DNA of 64,000 bases from Pseudomonadota bacterium (GCA_020161365.1 JAIUNU010000013.1:1-64000), one strand, 5' to 3'. Positions 1-9,345 are shown, counted from the stretch's first letter. Notes: a model not told the origin generated them from the letters alone. Made by a program: numbers and translations.

Positions 1-515
1 ACCCGGACCGTCGCCTCGCCCAGCTCGCGCAACTCGTCCAGCAGCGGCAGCGGCCGCGCCCCGTTCACCAGCGCGTCCGCCGGCAGGCTGAAGCGGATGC
101 GCCAGGTGTTCAGCCCGGCGGCGGCCGGCGTGTCGCCTGGGGTGGCGCCATCCACGGCGGCCTGAAGATCGGCCAGCAGGGCTGCGCCGACGTCAGCGGC
201 GACCGGCCGTCCTTCGGCGAGCGCGCGGATATGGTCCTGCGCGGCCAGCACGGCGGCGATCAGCGCGGGGGAAGCGGGGACCTCGCCTTTGCGCACGCGG
301 TCGAAAGCCGTCTCGCAATGGTGGGTGAAGGCGGCCAGGGCGTCGAAGCCGAACATCGCGCCCGAGCCCTTCAGCGTGTGCAGGCCCCGGAAGACCGCGT
401 CGACCAGGGCGCGATCGTCAGGGCGTCCGGCCAGATCCAGCAGGCCCTGTTCGACCTGCTCGAGCATTTCCTGAGCTTCCTGGCGGAAGGTCTCGACCGG
501 ATCGAGGCCGCTCAC
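1..515 (-). CDS. cheA: Chemotaxis histidine kinase CheA, N-terminal part (runs off window)
   Basis: Only the first about 171 codons are inside the window. The GTG start at 515 overlaps the cheY stop by four bases (GTGA), so the two are translationally coupled. The N-terminus reads as a histidine phosphotransfer (Hpt) helix bundle: it opens VSGLDPVETFRQEAQEML and carries the phospho-acceptor motif HTLKGSG at about residues 46-52, followed by a second HH-containing helix. CheA autophosphorylates and passes phosphate from this His to CheY, here probably the product of the gene just upstream in the same operon. The remaining domains lie beyond base 1. Confidence 0.85.
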   Translation of the reverse strand, partial: MSGLDPVETFRQEAQEMLEQVEQGLLDLAGRPDDRALVDAVFRGLHTLKGSGAMFGFDALAAFTHHCETAFDRVRKGEVPASPALIAAVLAAQDHIRALAEGRPVAADVGAALLADLQAAVDGATPGDTPAAAGLNTWRIRFSLPADALVNGARPLPLLDELRELGEATVR

Positions 516-877
516 TTGGCGAGGACCTTCTGGACGACGCGGACCAGTTGGTCTGGATCGAAGGGCTTGGTGAGCCAACCGGTCGCGCCGGCCGCCTTGG
601 CCTGAGCCTTGACGTCGGCGTCAGACTCCGTGGTCAGGAAGATGATGGGCACGCCCGCGCCGGCGGGGCGCTGCCGAAGCTGCCGGATCATGGTCAGCCC
701 GTCCATGACCGGCATGTTGAGGTCGGTGACCACAAGGTCGAAGCCGCCGGCGGTGGCCTTGTCCAGGCCCTCGGCACCGTTCGCCGCCTCGGTGACACTG
801 TAGCCTTCGGAGCTCAAGGCGATCTTGATCGCCGCACGAATGCTGGCGGAGTCGTCGACGGTAAGGATCGCGGTCAT
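512..877 (-). CDS. CheY-like single-domain response regulator
   Basis: The 121-residue protein is a bare receiver domain. It has the acidic pair D8/D9, phospho-acceptor D52 in TDLNMP, the switch threonines T82/T83 and conserved K104 in TKPF. There is no output domain, as expected for CheY. It overlaps the STAS gene upstream and cheA downstream by four bases each, so it should receive phosphate from that CheA and act on a motor or an adaptor. Caulobacter has several CheY paralogues; which one this is cannot be decided from sequence alone. Confidence 0.88.
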   Translation of the reverse strand: MTAILTVDDSASIRAAIKIALSSEGYSVTEAANGAEGLDKATAGGFDLVVTDLNMPVMDGLTMIRQLRQRPAGAGVPIIFLTTESDADVKAQAKAAGATGWLTKPFDPDQLVRVVQKVLAK

Positions 878-1197
878 TGCGGTGTCATCCCTTGAAGCCA
901 GAAATCGACCCGCGCCGGGTCCGATGTGTCGAGGAAGCCGCCTCGCTGGAGCAACTGGAGAACCGCGCCCTCGGCGGGTTGGCTCAGGCGGATCTCCCGT
1001 CGTTCGATCGCTGCGGTCCGCCGCGCGGCCTCGATCAGCTGAGGCAGCGTGATGTCAGCCTCGGTGACGCGGGAAATGTCTATGGTGATCGGACCTTTCT
1101 GATCGAAGGCGGATAAGATCAGGTCGCGAACGTCGGAGATATTTCCGATTACAATGGAATCTGAAATTGAAACCGAGAATTGTTCTTGGTTCTTCAT
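874..1197 (-). CDS. STAS-domain protein heading a chemotaxis operon
   Basis: The 107-residue protein has the alternating beta/alpha pattern of a STAS (anti-sigma-factor antagonist) domain: a beta-hairpin start, DISRVTEADITLPQL where SpoIIAA-type proteins carry their D-S phosphosite, and a final amphipathic helix. In place of the usual DSSGL the sequence reads ADITLPQL, so phosphorylation may be lost or shifted to Thr. The start is supported by AGGAAA about 6 nt upstream. It overlaps cheY by four bases and is the first gene of the operon. STAS proteins are known in some alphaproteobacterial chemotaxis clusters, but the role here is inferred. Confidence 0.7.
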   Translation of the reverse strand: MKNQEQFSVSISDSIVIGNISDVRDLILSAFDQKGPITIDISRVTEADITLPQLIEAARRTAAIERREIRLSQPAEGAVLQLLQRGGFLDTSDPARVDFWLQGMTPQ

Positions 1198-1691
1198 GTG
1201 GCTTTCCTAGCCGGCGATGATCTATTGCGATCAATTCTTGAAAAAGATTTCGCGATGACGGTGCGCCCGCGCTCTTAAATTTGTATGAAAGGATCAACCT
1301 TGGGACGTGCGACAATGTGTCCTCCCGCGCGCGTGTCTGTTGCGCGCCGCTGGCCCGAACTACGCGAGGTTCAGGATTAACCATCGGCGATGCTGAAGCG
1401 CGCGCGCCGGCGGCTTCGAGGACTGAGCTCAACCCAGAGTCCAAATGGTCTCGCCACGGCGCGGCGGCGCGCCAGCGGGGGAGGGCGCTGCGGCGTCTTT
1501 GATGTTTCGTCTGGGGCAGAAAGTGGATCTTCGAGCCCGGTGGAGCGGACCGGGCCGCGCGCTTGGAAGAGAGCTGACGGCTTCTGTATTAAAACCGACA
1601 AGAAAGTGCGGCTATTCCGTCATCCAACTGTCGTCCTGCGGTGATCCGCGAGCGCTACAGGCCCCCACAAGGAGCGTCACCATGACGCCAA
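1198..1691. other. Intergenic region between divergent STAS/chemotaxis operon and TonB receptor
   Basis: About 490 bases with no gene that could be supported. The left part should hold the promoter of the leftward chemotaxis operon and the right part that of the rightward receptor gene. An AT-richer tract at about 1585-1625 may belong to the receptor promoter, but no box matched a consensus well enough to call. A short 20-codon frame (1682-1744) with a good ribosome site begins here and overlaps the receptor start out of frame; it is listed as a finding. Confidence 0.5.
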
Positions 1692-4415
1692 ATGGGGATA
1701 TCCATGTTCAACCGCTCGAAGGTGGCGCTTTTGCGTCGCGCTAGTCTGCTGGCGATCTCGGCCGTCGCGATCTCCGGCGTCGCCCACGCCGCCGATGTCG
1801 TGGCCGATGAGGCTGACTCGGTCAGCTCCGTGGTTGTCACAGCCCGCCGCCCTCTGGCGGAGAGCCAGGCTGCGGCCATGCAGATTCAGAAGAACTCGGA
1901 CTCGCTGATCAGCGTGCTGTCGGCCGACGCCATCGGCGACCTGCCGGACCAGAACATCGCCTTCGCCGTCGGCCGTCTGCCGGGCGTCGGCGTCGAGCGC
2001 GACCAGGGCCAGGCCCGCTACATCAACCTGCGCGGCGCCCCCGTCTACTGGACCACGCTGTCGTTTGACGGTCTCAGCGTCGTCAGCCCCGAGGGCCGTG
2101 CGACCCGCTTCGACAACATCCCTTCGGCGATCGCCAGCCTGATCACGGTCGAGAAGGCCATCGTTCCCTCGATGCCGGGCGACACGGTCGCCGGCAACGT
2201 CGACATCCGTACGCGCCGCGCCTTCGACTACAAGGGTCAGAAGATCACCGGCAAGCTAGGCGTCGGCCGCGTGAAGCTGGGCGGCGGCGACGAGCTGGAC
2301 AGCAACCTCGTCTATTCGAACATCTTCGGCGACAAGCTCGGCATCGTGGCCCAGGCCTCGTACTACTCGCGCGAGATGGCGACCGACAACTGGGAGACCG
2401 ACCCCTACCTCGCCAACACGGTCGACCCGAGCAAGCACTTCGCCCGCGAGCACGAGAACAAGCACTATCGCCTGACCCGCCGCAACATGTCGGCTTCGAT
2501 CCGCGCCGACTACAAGTTCGACGACAACAACTCGATCTTCTTCAGCACGATCAACACCTATTACAACGACGACGAGCTGCGCGATAACTTCATCTTCCGT
2601 CTCGATCAGGGCACGGACGCGGCCGGCAACGGCTACACCAGCGCCGCCTATATCAACGGCAACAATCCGGTCTCGGGCACCGTCTATGGCGCCCGCATCA
2701 ACGGCCGCATCGACTACCGCAACACCAAGGAAGCCATGTCCACCAACACGGTGGGCGGTGAGCACCGTTGGGACAAGCTCAGCGCGTCCTGGCGCCTGAA
2801 CTACACCTACACCCAGGACGGTCGCGATACGCCGGTGACGATGGCGTTCCAGAGCCCGTCGACCTTCTCGCTGCGTCCGACGGTCGAATATGACTTCCGC
2901 AATGGCGACGTGAACACCGTGCGCCTGTTCCAGACGGGCGGCACGACCACGGCGCGCACCAAGGGCGCTCAGGTCACCAACATCGAGGACTTCCAGTTCC
3001 CGCTGACCAGCGCCGGCATGCTCAAGGGCGGTGACTTCACCAACGCCTACACTGCCAAGGGCGACTTCGACTACGAAGGAGAGCTGTTCGGTCGCGAGAC
3101 CAAGTTCGAGTTCGGCGGCCTGTGGACCTCGCGCACCAAGAAGTCGCGTGAAAGCAGCTTCACCCGCGCCTATTCGGGCGCCGGCGTCCCGGTCTGGGGC
3201 CAATTCGCCACCAACATCGCCTATCTGGGCAGCCAGAACCTGAACTACACGTTCCGCTATACCAATAAGGACTACACGACGAACTTCGTCGAAGAGTTGG
3301 TGAAGACGGGGCAGGCCATCAAGAACGACACCACCAGCAACTACTGGCGCGTGGGTGAGACGATCACCGCCGGCTACGCCATGGCCACCACTCGCTTCGA
3401 CTGGGGCAGCCTCGTCTACGGCGTTCGTGTCGAGCACATCGAGAACGAAGGCCAGGCCTATGTGAACTTCCCGGCCTCGGGTTCGACGCCGGCCGGCCAG
3501 CGTCTGGTGAAGGTCGCCAGCGACGACACGCTCTACTATCCGAGCGCGCACCTGAATTGGAACCTCCGCGAAGACCTGAAGCTCCGCGTCGGCGTCACCA
3601 CCTCGGCCTCGCGCGCCGACTTCGACGATCTGCGCCCGAACTTCACCTTCAGCGACTCCAACCAGACGATTTCGGGCGGCAACCCGAACGCCAAGCCGGA
3701 GCGCCAGATCGGTCTCGACACCTATCTGGAATGGTACGCCGGTCGCGAGACGTTCGTCTCTGCGGGCGTGTTCTACAAGGACCTGAAGGACGTGCTGGTC
3801 CAGACCTCGAAGGTCTTCGGCGACACCTCGCTGAACTCCAACGGCGTCGACCGTTCGGGCTATGCGTTCACCAGCGTCGGCAACGCCGGCGAAGGCCACA
3901 TCAAGGGTGTTGAAGTCTTCTTCACTGGCACCGCCGAGACCTTCGTCCAGTCGCGCAACTTGCCGGCCTGGCTGGGCGGCTTCGGGACCCGCCTGTCGGG
4001 CACCTGGACGTCTTCGGAAGTCACCCTGCCGTCGGTCGGCGGCGTGCCGGCCCGTACCATCTCGGTGCTGGGCACCTCGGACGCGGTCTACAATGTCCAG
4101 GCGATCTACGAGAAGTACGGCCTGACCATGCGTCTGGCCTACCAGTACCGCACCCCGTGGGGTCAGTCGGTCGGCTCCTACCGCGTGATCAATGGTGGCG
4201 TCTTCGCTTCGGACAACGGCGACATCTTCTGGGATAGCGATGAGGAACTGGACTTCTCGGCCCGCTACCAGGTCAACAAGAACATCGAAGTGTTCTTCGA
4301 CGCCAGCAACCTGACCAACGACGGCGCCCGCCGCTACGGCGACCAGAAGCGCTACCCGATCGAGTACGAGAAGTTCGGCCCGCGCTACGTCGCCGGCGTC
4401 CGTTTCAACTTCTAA
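1692..4415 (+). CDS. TonB-dependent receptor (Xanthomonas/Caulobacter type)
   Basis: Outer-membrane active-uptake receptor of 907 residues. A signal peptide (VALLRRASLLAISAVAISGV, cut near AHA-AD) precedes a TonB-box-like VSSVVVTARR and a plug domain with LPDQNIAFAVGRLPGVGVERD and YINLRGAP, typical of the TonB-Xanth-Caul subfamily. The rest is a long beta-barrel ending in F-N-F, the usual C-terminal aromatic signature. The start could be ATG 1692 or ATG 1704; the good Shine-Dalgarno (AAGGAG near 1669) actually points at an out-of-frame ATG at 1682. A strong hairpin follows, then a secreted metallohydrolase, so the pair may import and process one substrate. The ligand is unknown. Confidence 0.9.
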   Translation: MGISMFNRSKVALLRRASLLAISAVAISGVAHAADVVADEADSVSSVVVTARRPLAESQAAAMQIQKNSDSLISVLSADAIGDLPDQNIAFAVGRLPGVGVERDQGQARYINLRGAPVYWTTLSFDGLSVVSPEGRATRFDNIPSAIASLITVEKAIVPSMPGDTVAGNVDIRTRRAFDYKGQKITGKLGVGRVKLGGGDELDSNLVYSNIFGDKLGIVAQASYYSREMATDNWETDPYLANTVDPSKHFAREHENKHYRLTRRNMSASIRADYKFDDNNSIFFSTINTYYNDDELRDNFIFRLDQGTDAAGNGYTSAAYINGNNPVSGTVYGARINGRIDYRNTKEAMSTNTVGGEHRWDKLSASWRLNYTYTQDGRDTPVTMAFQSPSTFSLRPTVEYDFRNGDVNTVRLFQTGGTTTARTKGAQVTNIEDFQFPLTSAGMLKGGDFTNAYTAKGDFDYEGELFGRETKFEFGGLWTSRTKKSRESSFTRAYSGAGVPVWGQFATNIAYLGSQNLNYTFRYTNKDYTTNFVEELVKTGQAIKNDTTSNYWRVGETITAGYAMATTRFDWGSLVYGVRVEHIENEGQAYVNFPASGSTPAGQRLVKVASDDTLYYPSAHLNWNLREDLKLRVGVTTSASRADFDDLRPNFTFSDSNQTISGGNPNAKPERQIGLDTYLEWYAGRETFVSAGVFYKDLKDVLVQTSKVFGDTSLNSNGVDRSGYAFTSVGNAGEGHIKGVEVFFTGTAETFVQSRNLPAWLGGFGTRLSGTWTSSEVTLPSVGGVPARTISVLGTSDAVYNVQAIYEKYGLTMRLAYQYRTPWGQSVGSYRVINGGVFASDNGDIFWDSDEELDFSARYQVNKNIEVFFDASNLTNDGARRYGDQKRYPIEYEKFGPRYVAGVRFNF

Positions 4416-4428
4416 AGTCGATAAGGTG

Positions 4429-4469
4429 ATCGCCCGATCCAGCGGCCGTCTGGTCCTGGATCGGGCGAT
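4429..4469 (+). terminator. Hairpin between TonB receptor and metallohydrolase
   Basis: Perfect 13-bp inverted repeat, ATCGCCCGATCCA (4429-4441) and TGGATCGGGCGAT (4457-4469), with a 15-nt loop. No T-tract follows, so it may be a partial terminator or an mRNA-stabilising stem that lowers expression of the downstream gene relative to the receptor. Confidence 0.6.
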
Positions 4470-4520
4470 GAGCGTGGCGTTTGGGAATGGAAACGTCACA
4501 TCGCTCAACTAAGAAGGCGC

Positions 4521-6044
4521 ATGCCTAAGCTCTCGACTCATCGCCGACCCAGCCTCTCGCGCGCCGCCCTGGCGGTTGCGCTTTGCCTCGCTCCAGCGGT
4601 CTCGACCACGGCGTCCGCGCACCCTGGACACGCCATCGAGCCGGTCGGACCCACGCGCCCTGTCGCGCGCGCAGTCAAGCCCTCGGAGCGCCGGTGGCTG
4701 GCGGGCGATCATCACGTCCATAGCTGGTTCAGCGTCTCCCTGAAGCCCGGCGCCGACCCCTCGCAGCCGCCGACCCTCATCAAGGCGGGTGACGCGGTCA
4801 ATCCGATCACGACCAACGCCCGGATGGCGGCCAAGCATGGTCTGGCCTGGATGGTCGCCACCGACCACGGCGGCCCCAACCATTCCAAGCTGAACCGCGA
4901 CGAGGCCTATCCCGAGTTGCTGCGCTCGCGCATCGAGACGCCCGGCGTGTTGCAGTTCTGGGGCATGGAGCTGGACACGCCCGCCGCCGAGCATTCCAGC
5001 GTGATCCTGCCGCGCTCCCCGGAGGAGCGCGACGCGCTGTTCGGTATCGAGAGCCGCTACAATCGGCGCGAGCCCTGGCCCGCCGATCCGGCGCGCGACC
5101 AGGAGGGCTTCATGCTGGAGGCCCTGCGCCACATGAAGGCGCTGAAGAAGCCGCCCGTCGTCATCGCCAACCATCCGTCGCGCAGCGCGACCGGCTTCGG
5201 GCGCTATGGTCTCGTTTCGCCGTCCGAACTGCGCAACTGGAACGACACGGCGCCCGAAGTCGCGGTCGGCATGGAAGGCGCCCCTGGCCATCAGGCTTCG
5301 AGCCTGAACCCCGACGGCTCCCTGAAGCCGAAGGGCGATCGCGGCGGCTATTCGCGCGCGCCGACCATGGGCGGCTTCGACCAGATGACCGCCAAGCTGG
5401 GCGGCTTCTGGGACTCGATGCTGGGCGAGGGGCGTCGCTGGTGGGTCACCTCGACCTCGGACTCGCACCGCCACTACACCGACGGCGGCGACGACTTCTG
5501 GCCCGGCGAGTATTCCAAGACCTACGTGAAGGCCGCGCGCACTTATGACGACGTGCTGGACGGCCTGCGCAACGGCCGCGTCTTCGTGACCTTGGGCGAT
5601 CTGGTGTCGGAAGTCGACGTCACCGCCAGCGTTCCGGGCGCCAAGGCCGAGATCGGCGGCCGCCTTGAGGTGGCTGCGGGCTCGGATGTCACGGTGGTGA
5701 TCCGCGTGCGCGACCCCGCTGGAAGGAACCTCGGCGGCCGTTCTCCCAGCGTCGCGCGCGTCGACCTGATCCAGGGCGACATCCGGGGTCCCGCCAGCGA
5801 CCGAACCGCTGACGTCAATCCCACCACGCGGGTGGTCCGCGCTTTCACGCCCGCATCCTGGGTGCGCGAAGGCGAGGTGCTGTCGATGGTCCACGTGCTG
5901 AAGGATGTCCGGGGGCCGGTCTATATCCGGATCCGGGGGACCAGCGGCGACGAGGTTGAGCCTTTGCCCGATCCGCTGGGCGAGGATCCCTGGTCGGACC
6001 TTTGGTTCTACGCCAACCCGATCTTCATCACCGTAAAACCCTAA
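4521..6044 (+). CDS. Secreted CehA/McbA-family (PHP-like) metallohydrolase
   Basis: 507 residues beginning with a signal peptide (LSRAALAVALCLAPAVSTTA) after a good AAGAAGG ribosome site. Metal-binding motifs of the PHP/amidohydrolase-like CehA/McbA group are visible in order: GDHHVHSWFS near residue 60, ATDHGG, ANHPSR and TSTSDSHRHY. The family includes carbaryl hydrolases and probable phosphoesterases, so the substrate cannot be named. It lies 105 nt after a TonB-dependent receptor on the same strand, which suggests periplasmic hydrolysis of something the receptor imports. The C-terminal 120 residues look like a beta-sandwich extension. Confidence 0.8.
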   Translation: MPKLSTHRRPSLSRAALAVALCLAPAVSTTASAHPGHAIEPVGPTRPVARAVKPSERRWLAGDHHVHSWFSVSLKPGADPSQPPTLIKAGDAVNPITTNARMAAKHGLAWMVATDHGGPNHSKLNRDEAYPELLRSRIETPGVLQFWGMELDTPAAEHSSVILPRSPEERDALFGIESRYNRREPWPADPARDQEGFMLEALRHMKALKKPPVVIANHPSRSATGFGRYGLVSPSELRNWNDTAPEVAVGMEGAPGHQASSLNPDGSLKPKGDRGGYSRAPTMGGFDQMTAKLGGFWDSMLGEGRRWWVTSTSDSHRHYTDGGDDFWPGEYSKTYVKAARTYDDVLDGLRNGRVFVTLGDLVSEVDVTASVPGAKAEIGGRLEVAAGSDVTVVIRVRDPAGRNLGGRSPSVARVDLIQGDIRGPASDRTADVNPTTRVVRAFTPASWVREGEVLSMVHVLKDVRGPVYIRIRGTSGDEVEPLPDPLGEDPWSDLWFYANPIFITVKP

Positions 6045-6257
6045 GGTTCGGCGTCAGAGAAAACAGAGCCCTCGGAACGCGCGTTTCGCAGACAGCGTCC
6101 CGTCGCGCCGAGGGACGCGAGTGCGGCGTCGCGGCACGAGAAAAAGCGCTACGGGTTTTGGCGACAACGGGTTTGCTCCAGGCTCGGTGATGAGGTCAGG
6201 CCTTGACCGCCTCGGGTCGGGCCGTCAGTCCTAGCCAACCGCCCGCAAGAGTAGCTC

Positions 6258-8237
6258 GTGCCCTTGGACGCTCCGCCAGCCCAGGTTTCCGCCGTCGTCG
6301 TCGAAGCGCCTCGGTTGGCGCCGCTGGTCGGGCAGGAGGCGTTCTCCACCGCGCGCTACGATGCTGAGGCCCTTAGAGCGACGGCGCGGTTGGACGCCGT
6401 GCTGAAGACGACGCCCGGCGTTTCGCTGTTTCGCCGGACCGGCAGCGACGCGGCCAATCCGACGATTCAGGGGCTCTCGCTTCGCGGGGTCGCGCCCTCG
6501 GGGGCGGGGCGCGCCCTGGTGACACTGGATGGCGCGCCGCAGAACGATCCGTTCGGCGGTTGGGTGATCTGGACCGCCTTGCCCGGCGAGGGGCTTTCCG
6601 GCGCGACCATCGTCCGGGGCGCCGGAGCGGGTCCCTATGGCGCTGGCGCCCTGACAGGCGTCGTCGCCCTGCGGGAACGCGCCGCCGGCGGCGGTGTGTC
6701 CAGCGTCAGCGCCCAGATTGGCGCGCGCGATAGCTGGCGCGCGGCGGGTGCCTTCGGAGCCCGGAATCTGCTCCTCACAGCCAGCGGCTCGCGCACCGAT
6801 GGATACTCTCCTGTCCGAGGCCGTCAGCGCGGCGCGGCCGATACGCCCACGACCCTGGAGGATGGCTCGTTCGCGGCCAGGCTTCAGGGCCAGGTGGACC
6901 GCGTGCGGTGGGCGGTCCGCGCGGGCGTTTACCAGGAGCGGCGCGATGCGGGTCTGGCGGGTGCGCGTTCGAACGCGACCGGCGGCTCGCTGACCGCCAC
7001 CGTGGCCGGCGACGCTTGGCGGCTGCAGGCCTGGGCGCGATGGAGCGATCTTGAGAACACTTCGGTATCCGTCGCTACAGGCCGGGTTGCGACAACGCCG
7101 GCCAACGATCAGGTCTCGACCCCCGCCACAGGCTATGGGCTCAACGCGGCCTGGCAGGGGACGGCCGGGGACTGGTCATGGGAAGTGGGCGGTGACGCCC
7201 GAGCGGCCGAAGGGCAGGTGAACGAGCGCTTCCGCTATCAAGCCGGCGCGTTCACCCGGACGCGCGAAGCCGGCGGGCGAACCCTGGTCGGCGGTCTATA
7301 CGCCGAAGCGGCCCTGGCGCGGGAAGATTTGTCGTTTACGGCGGGCGCGCGGTTGGACGGATGGCGCTCCTATGGCGGCCTCAGGCGCGAGCGAGATGCG
7401 GCGACGGGCGCAGTGACCTTGGACGCGCCGATCGCCGACGCCTCGGGCCTGACCCCGACCGCGCGGGCTGGCGTGCGCCAACGTATGACGGGCGACATCT
7501 GGTGGCGGGCTGCAGCCTATGCCGGCTTCCGCCCCCCGACGCTGAACGAGTTGCATCGTCCGTTCCGGGTGGGCAACGACGTCACCGAAGCCAATTCAGC
7601 GCTCAAGCCCGAGACCCTCTATGGTCTCGAAGCCGGGTTGGCGGGGGAGGGCGCGGTTCGCTGGACGCTCTCGGCCTTCTACAACCAGCTCAGGGACCCC
7701 ATCACCAACGTGACCATCGGCGTGGGGCCAGGGACTTTTCCCGTCGCGGGCTTCATCCCAGCCGGCGGCGTGCTACGCCAGCGGCGAAATGTCGGCGAAA
7801 TCAATGCCTACGGAGTTGAGAGCGATGTCGAGACTGAGCTCTCGCGCGCCTGGGCTCTGCGAGCGGCTTTCTCGTGGACCCACGCGCGGGTCGACGGTGC
7901 GGCGGCGGCGTCGCAGCTCACCGGCAAGCGTCCCGCCCAGGCCCCGGCCCTGACCCTGACGGCGGGGGCACGCTGGCGTCCCCTGGAGCCGCTCAGCCTG
8001 ACAGCCGATCTTCGCTATGAGGGCACGCGCTTTGAGGACGATCTAAACCTGCGCCCGCTAAAGTCGGGCGCGAGCCTGGATCTGCGGACCGGCTGGCGGC
8101 TCTCGACATCCAGCGAACTCTTTATCGCTGCGGAGAATGCTCTGGACCGCAACCTACCGGTCGGTCAGACGGCGGACGGGGTGACCAGCTATGCCGCGCC
8201 CCGGACGGTGTGGGTGGGCTTTTCGCTCCGCCGATAG
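6258..8237 (+). CDS. TonB-dependent receptor lacking a visible signal peptide
   Basis: 659 residues: a TonB box (VSAVVVEAP), a plug with TTPGVSLFRR, NPTIQGLSLRG and GAGPYGAGALTG, then a barrel ending in VGFSLRR. It resembles the short BtuB/vitamin-type receptors. The GTG start at 6258 is preceded in frame by a TAG at 6252, and no hydrophobic leader is seen in any frame just upstream, so as read the protein has only about 10 residues before the TonB box and no secretion signal. Either the 5' end has been lost or altered, or a frameshift separates the leader. The last residues RR are also atypical, since most barrels end in F. It may be a decaying gene. Confidence 0.72.
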   Translation: MPLDAPPAQVSAVVVEAPRLAPLVGQEAFSTARYDAEALRATARLDAVLKTTPGVSLFRRTGSDAANPTIQGLSLRGVAPSGAGRALVTLDGAPQNDPFGGWVIWTALPGEGLSGATIVRGAGAGPYGAGALTGVVALRERAAGGGVSSVSAQIGARDSWRAAGAFGARNLLLTASGSRTDGYSPVRGRQRGAADTPTTLEDGSFAARLQGQVDRVRWAVRAGVYQERRDAGLAGARSNATGGSLTATVAGDAWRLQAWARWSDLENTSVSVATGRVATTPANDQVSTPATGYGLNAAWQGTAGDWSWEVGGDARAAEGQVNERFRYQAGAFTRTREAGGRTLVGGLYAEAALAREDLSFTAGARLDGWRSYGGLRRERDAATGAVTLDAPIADASGLTPTARAGVRQRMTGDIWWRAAAYAGFRPPTLNELHRPFRVGNDVTEANSALKPETLYGLEAGLAGEGAVRWTLSAFYNQLRDPITNVTIGVGPGTFPVAGFIPAGGVLRQRRNVGEINAYGVESDVETELSRAWALRAAFSWTHARVDGAAAASQLTGKRPAQAPALTLTAGARWRPLEPLSLTADLRYEGTRFEDDLNLRPLKSGASLDLRTGWRLSTSSELFIAAENALDRNLPVGQTADGVTSYAAPRTVWVGFSLRR

Positions 8238-8374
8238 GCTCGCTCTCCAGCGCTTTTGAGTCGCGACAAGACCTCCTGTCGAGACATCGACACAGGAACG
8301 GCAGGTTGCGGCCGCCGTTGTGTTCCCACCGATCCCCACGATCGGCCTGTCTCGGATATTTGGGAGCGCACGCT

Positions 8375-9307
8375 TTGTACGGTGGAGAACGTCTCGCGCG
8401 CCTTGGCGCCTTCAGCCCTCGGGTCCCCGACGCGGAAACACTGCATCGGACGCTGGCCCATTGGAACCATGCCCGGTTGGCGCCCGCCGAGCCCACCGAG
8501 GCCTGGCGCGACGATCTGGCGACCGAGCAGCGGATGCGCCAGTTGGAAGGCGAGTTCGTGGAGGCCTTCCGCGCTCATATCGCTCCGCTCGTCGAGGCGA
8601 TCCCGAGCGACCCGGACGGCTTCGTAGCTTGGTTCGAGGCGCTGAAGGAGCACGGCCCCGGCCAGTGGGACCCGCTATTCGACTGGCTTGAAGGCCAGGC
8701 CTCGCTCGAGGACCTCAAATGGTTCCTGACGCAGGAGGCAGCCGGTGAGGCTGGGTTCGATGATCTGGTCGCGATGACCCAAGTGAAGATCTCCGATCGC
8801 GCCAAGCTCGAGCTGGCGCGGAATTACTGGGATGAAATGGGACGCGGAAGCGCGCGAGGCATGCATGGGCCGATGCTGACGCGGACCACGGCGATGCTGG
8901 GCCTGACGCCGACCATCGACGCCACGCTGTGGCAATCGCTGTGCCTGGCCAACACCATGACCGCTTTCGCCACGACCCGCCGCTATGTCTGGCACTCGAT
9001 CGGCGCGTTGGGCGTGGTGGAGTTGACGGCGCCGACCCGCGTGGCCTGTGTCGACGCTGGTCTCAAGCGCGTCGGCGTGCCGCCGGAAGCGCGCAAGTAC
9101 TTTGCCCTCCACGCTCAACTGGATGTCGAGCACTCCAAGGCCTGGAACGCCGAGGCGCTGGTTCCGCTCGTGGCGGAAGACCCCAGTCGCGCCCGCTACA
9201 TCGCCGAGGGCGCGGTGATGCGCCTGGTCTGTGGCGAGCAGTGCTTCGAGACCTACCGCGCGCACCTCTGGGCCCATGTCCACCCGCTGGTCTACGCGGC
9301 GGAGTAA
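8375..9307 (+). CDS. Iron-containing redox enzyme family protein (haem-oxygenase-like fold)
   Basis: About 310 residues. TTG 8375 was chosen because GGGAG lies 8 nt upstream and the upstream frame has no family similarity. The helical protein carries ligands expected of haem-oxygenase-like diiron oxidases: E in GEFVEAFR, KLELARNYWDEMGRGSARGMHG in the middle (E, D-E and H), and HAQLDVEHSKAWN near the C-terminus. Members of this superfamily oxidise or cleave small amines and fatty acids using O2, so the substrate is open. It follows the short TonB receptor by about 140 nt on the same strand and could act on an imported compound. Confidence 0.75.
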   Translation: MYGGERLARLGAFSPRVPDAETLHRTLAHWNHARLAPAEPTEAWRDDLATEQRMRQLEGEFVEAFRAHIAPLVEAIPSDPDGFVAWFEALKEHGPGQWDPLFDWLEGQASLEDLKWFLTQEAAGEAGFDDLVAMTQVKISDRAKLELARNYWDEMGRGSARGMHGPMLTRTTAMLGLTPTIDATLWQSLCLANTMTAFATTRRYVWHSIGALGVVELTAPTRVACVDAGLKRVGVPPEARKYFALHAQLDVEHSKAWNAEALVPLVAEDPSRARYIAEGAVMRLVCGEQCFETYRAHLWAHVHPLVYAAE

Positions 9308-9345
9308 CGTGGTGGCGCCGGTGCTCCACGCCGCGAGGAAGGCGT

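Noticed and set aside
2256..4508. Long open frame antisense to the TonB receptor
   Set aside because: Composition is the mirror of high third-position GC in the sense gene; no domain, start or neighbour supports it.
6100..6257. Possible cobalamin riboswitch before the short TonB receptor
   Set aside because: A GTCAG...ACCGCCCGC string resembles part of a B12 box, but the spacing is wrong and the conserved GGTG-AA-TCC and CCGC-ACTG parts were not found.
8210..8374. Upstream extension of the iron-redox enzyme gene
   Set aside because: It overlaps the receptor 3' end, and the added residues look like out-of-frame noise; TTG 8375 has a fitting ribosome site.
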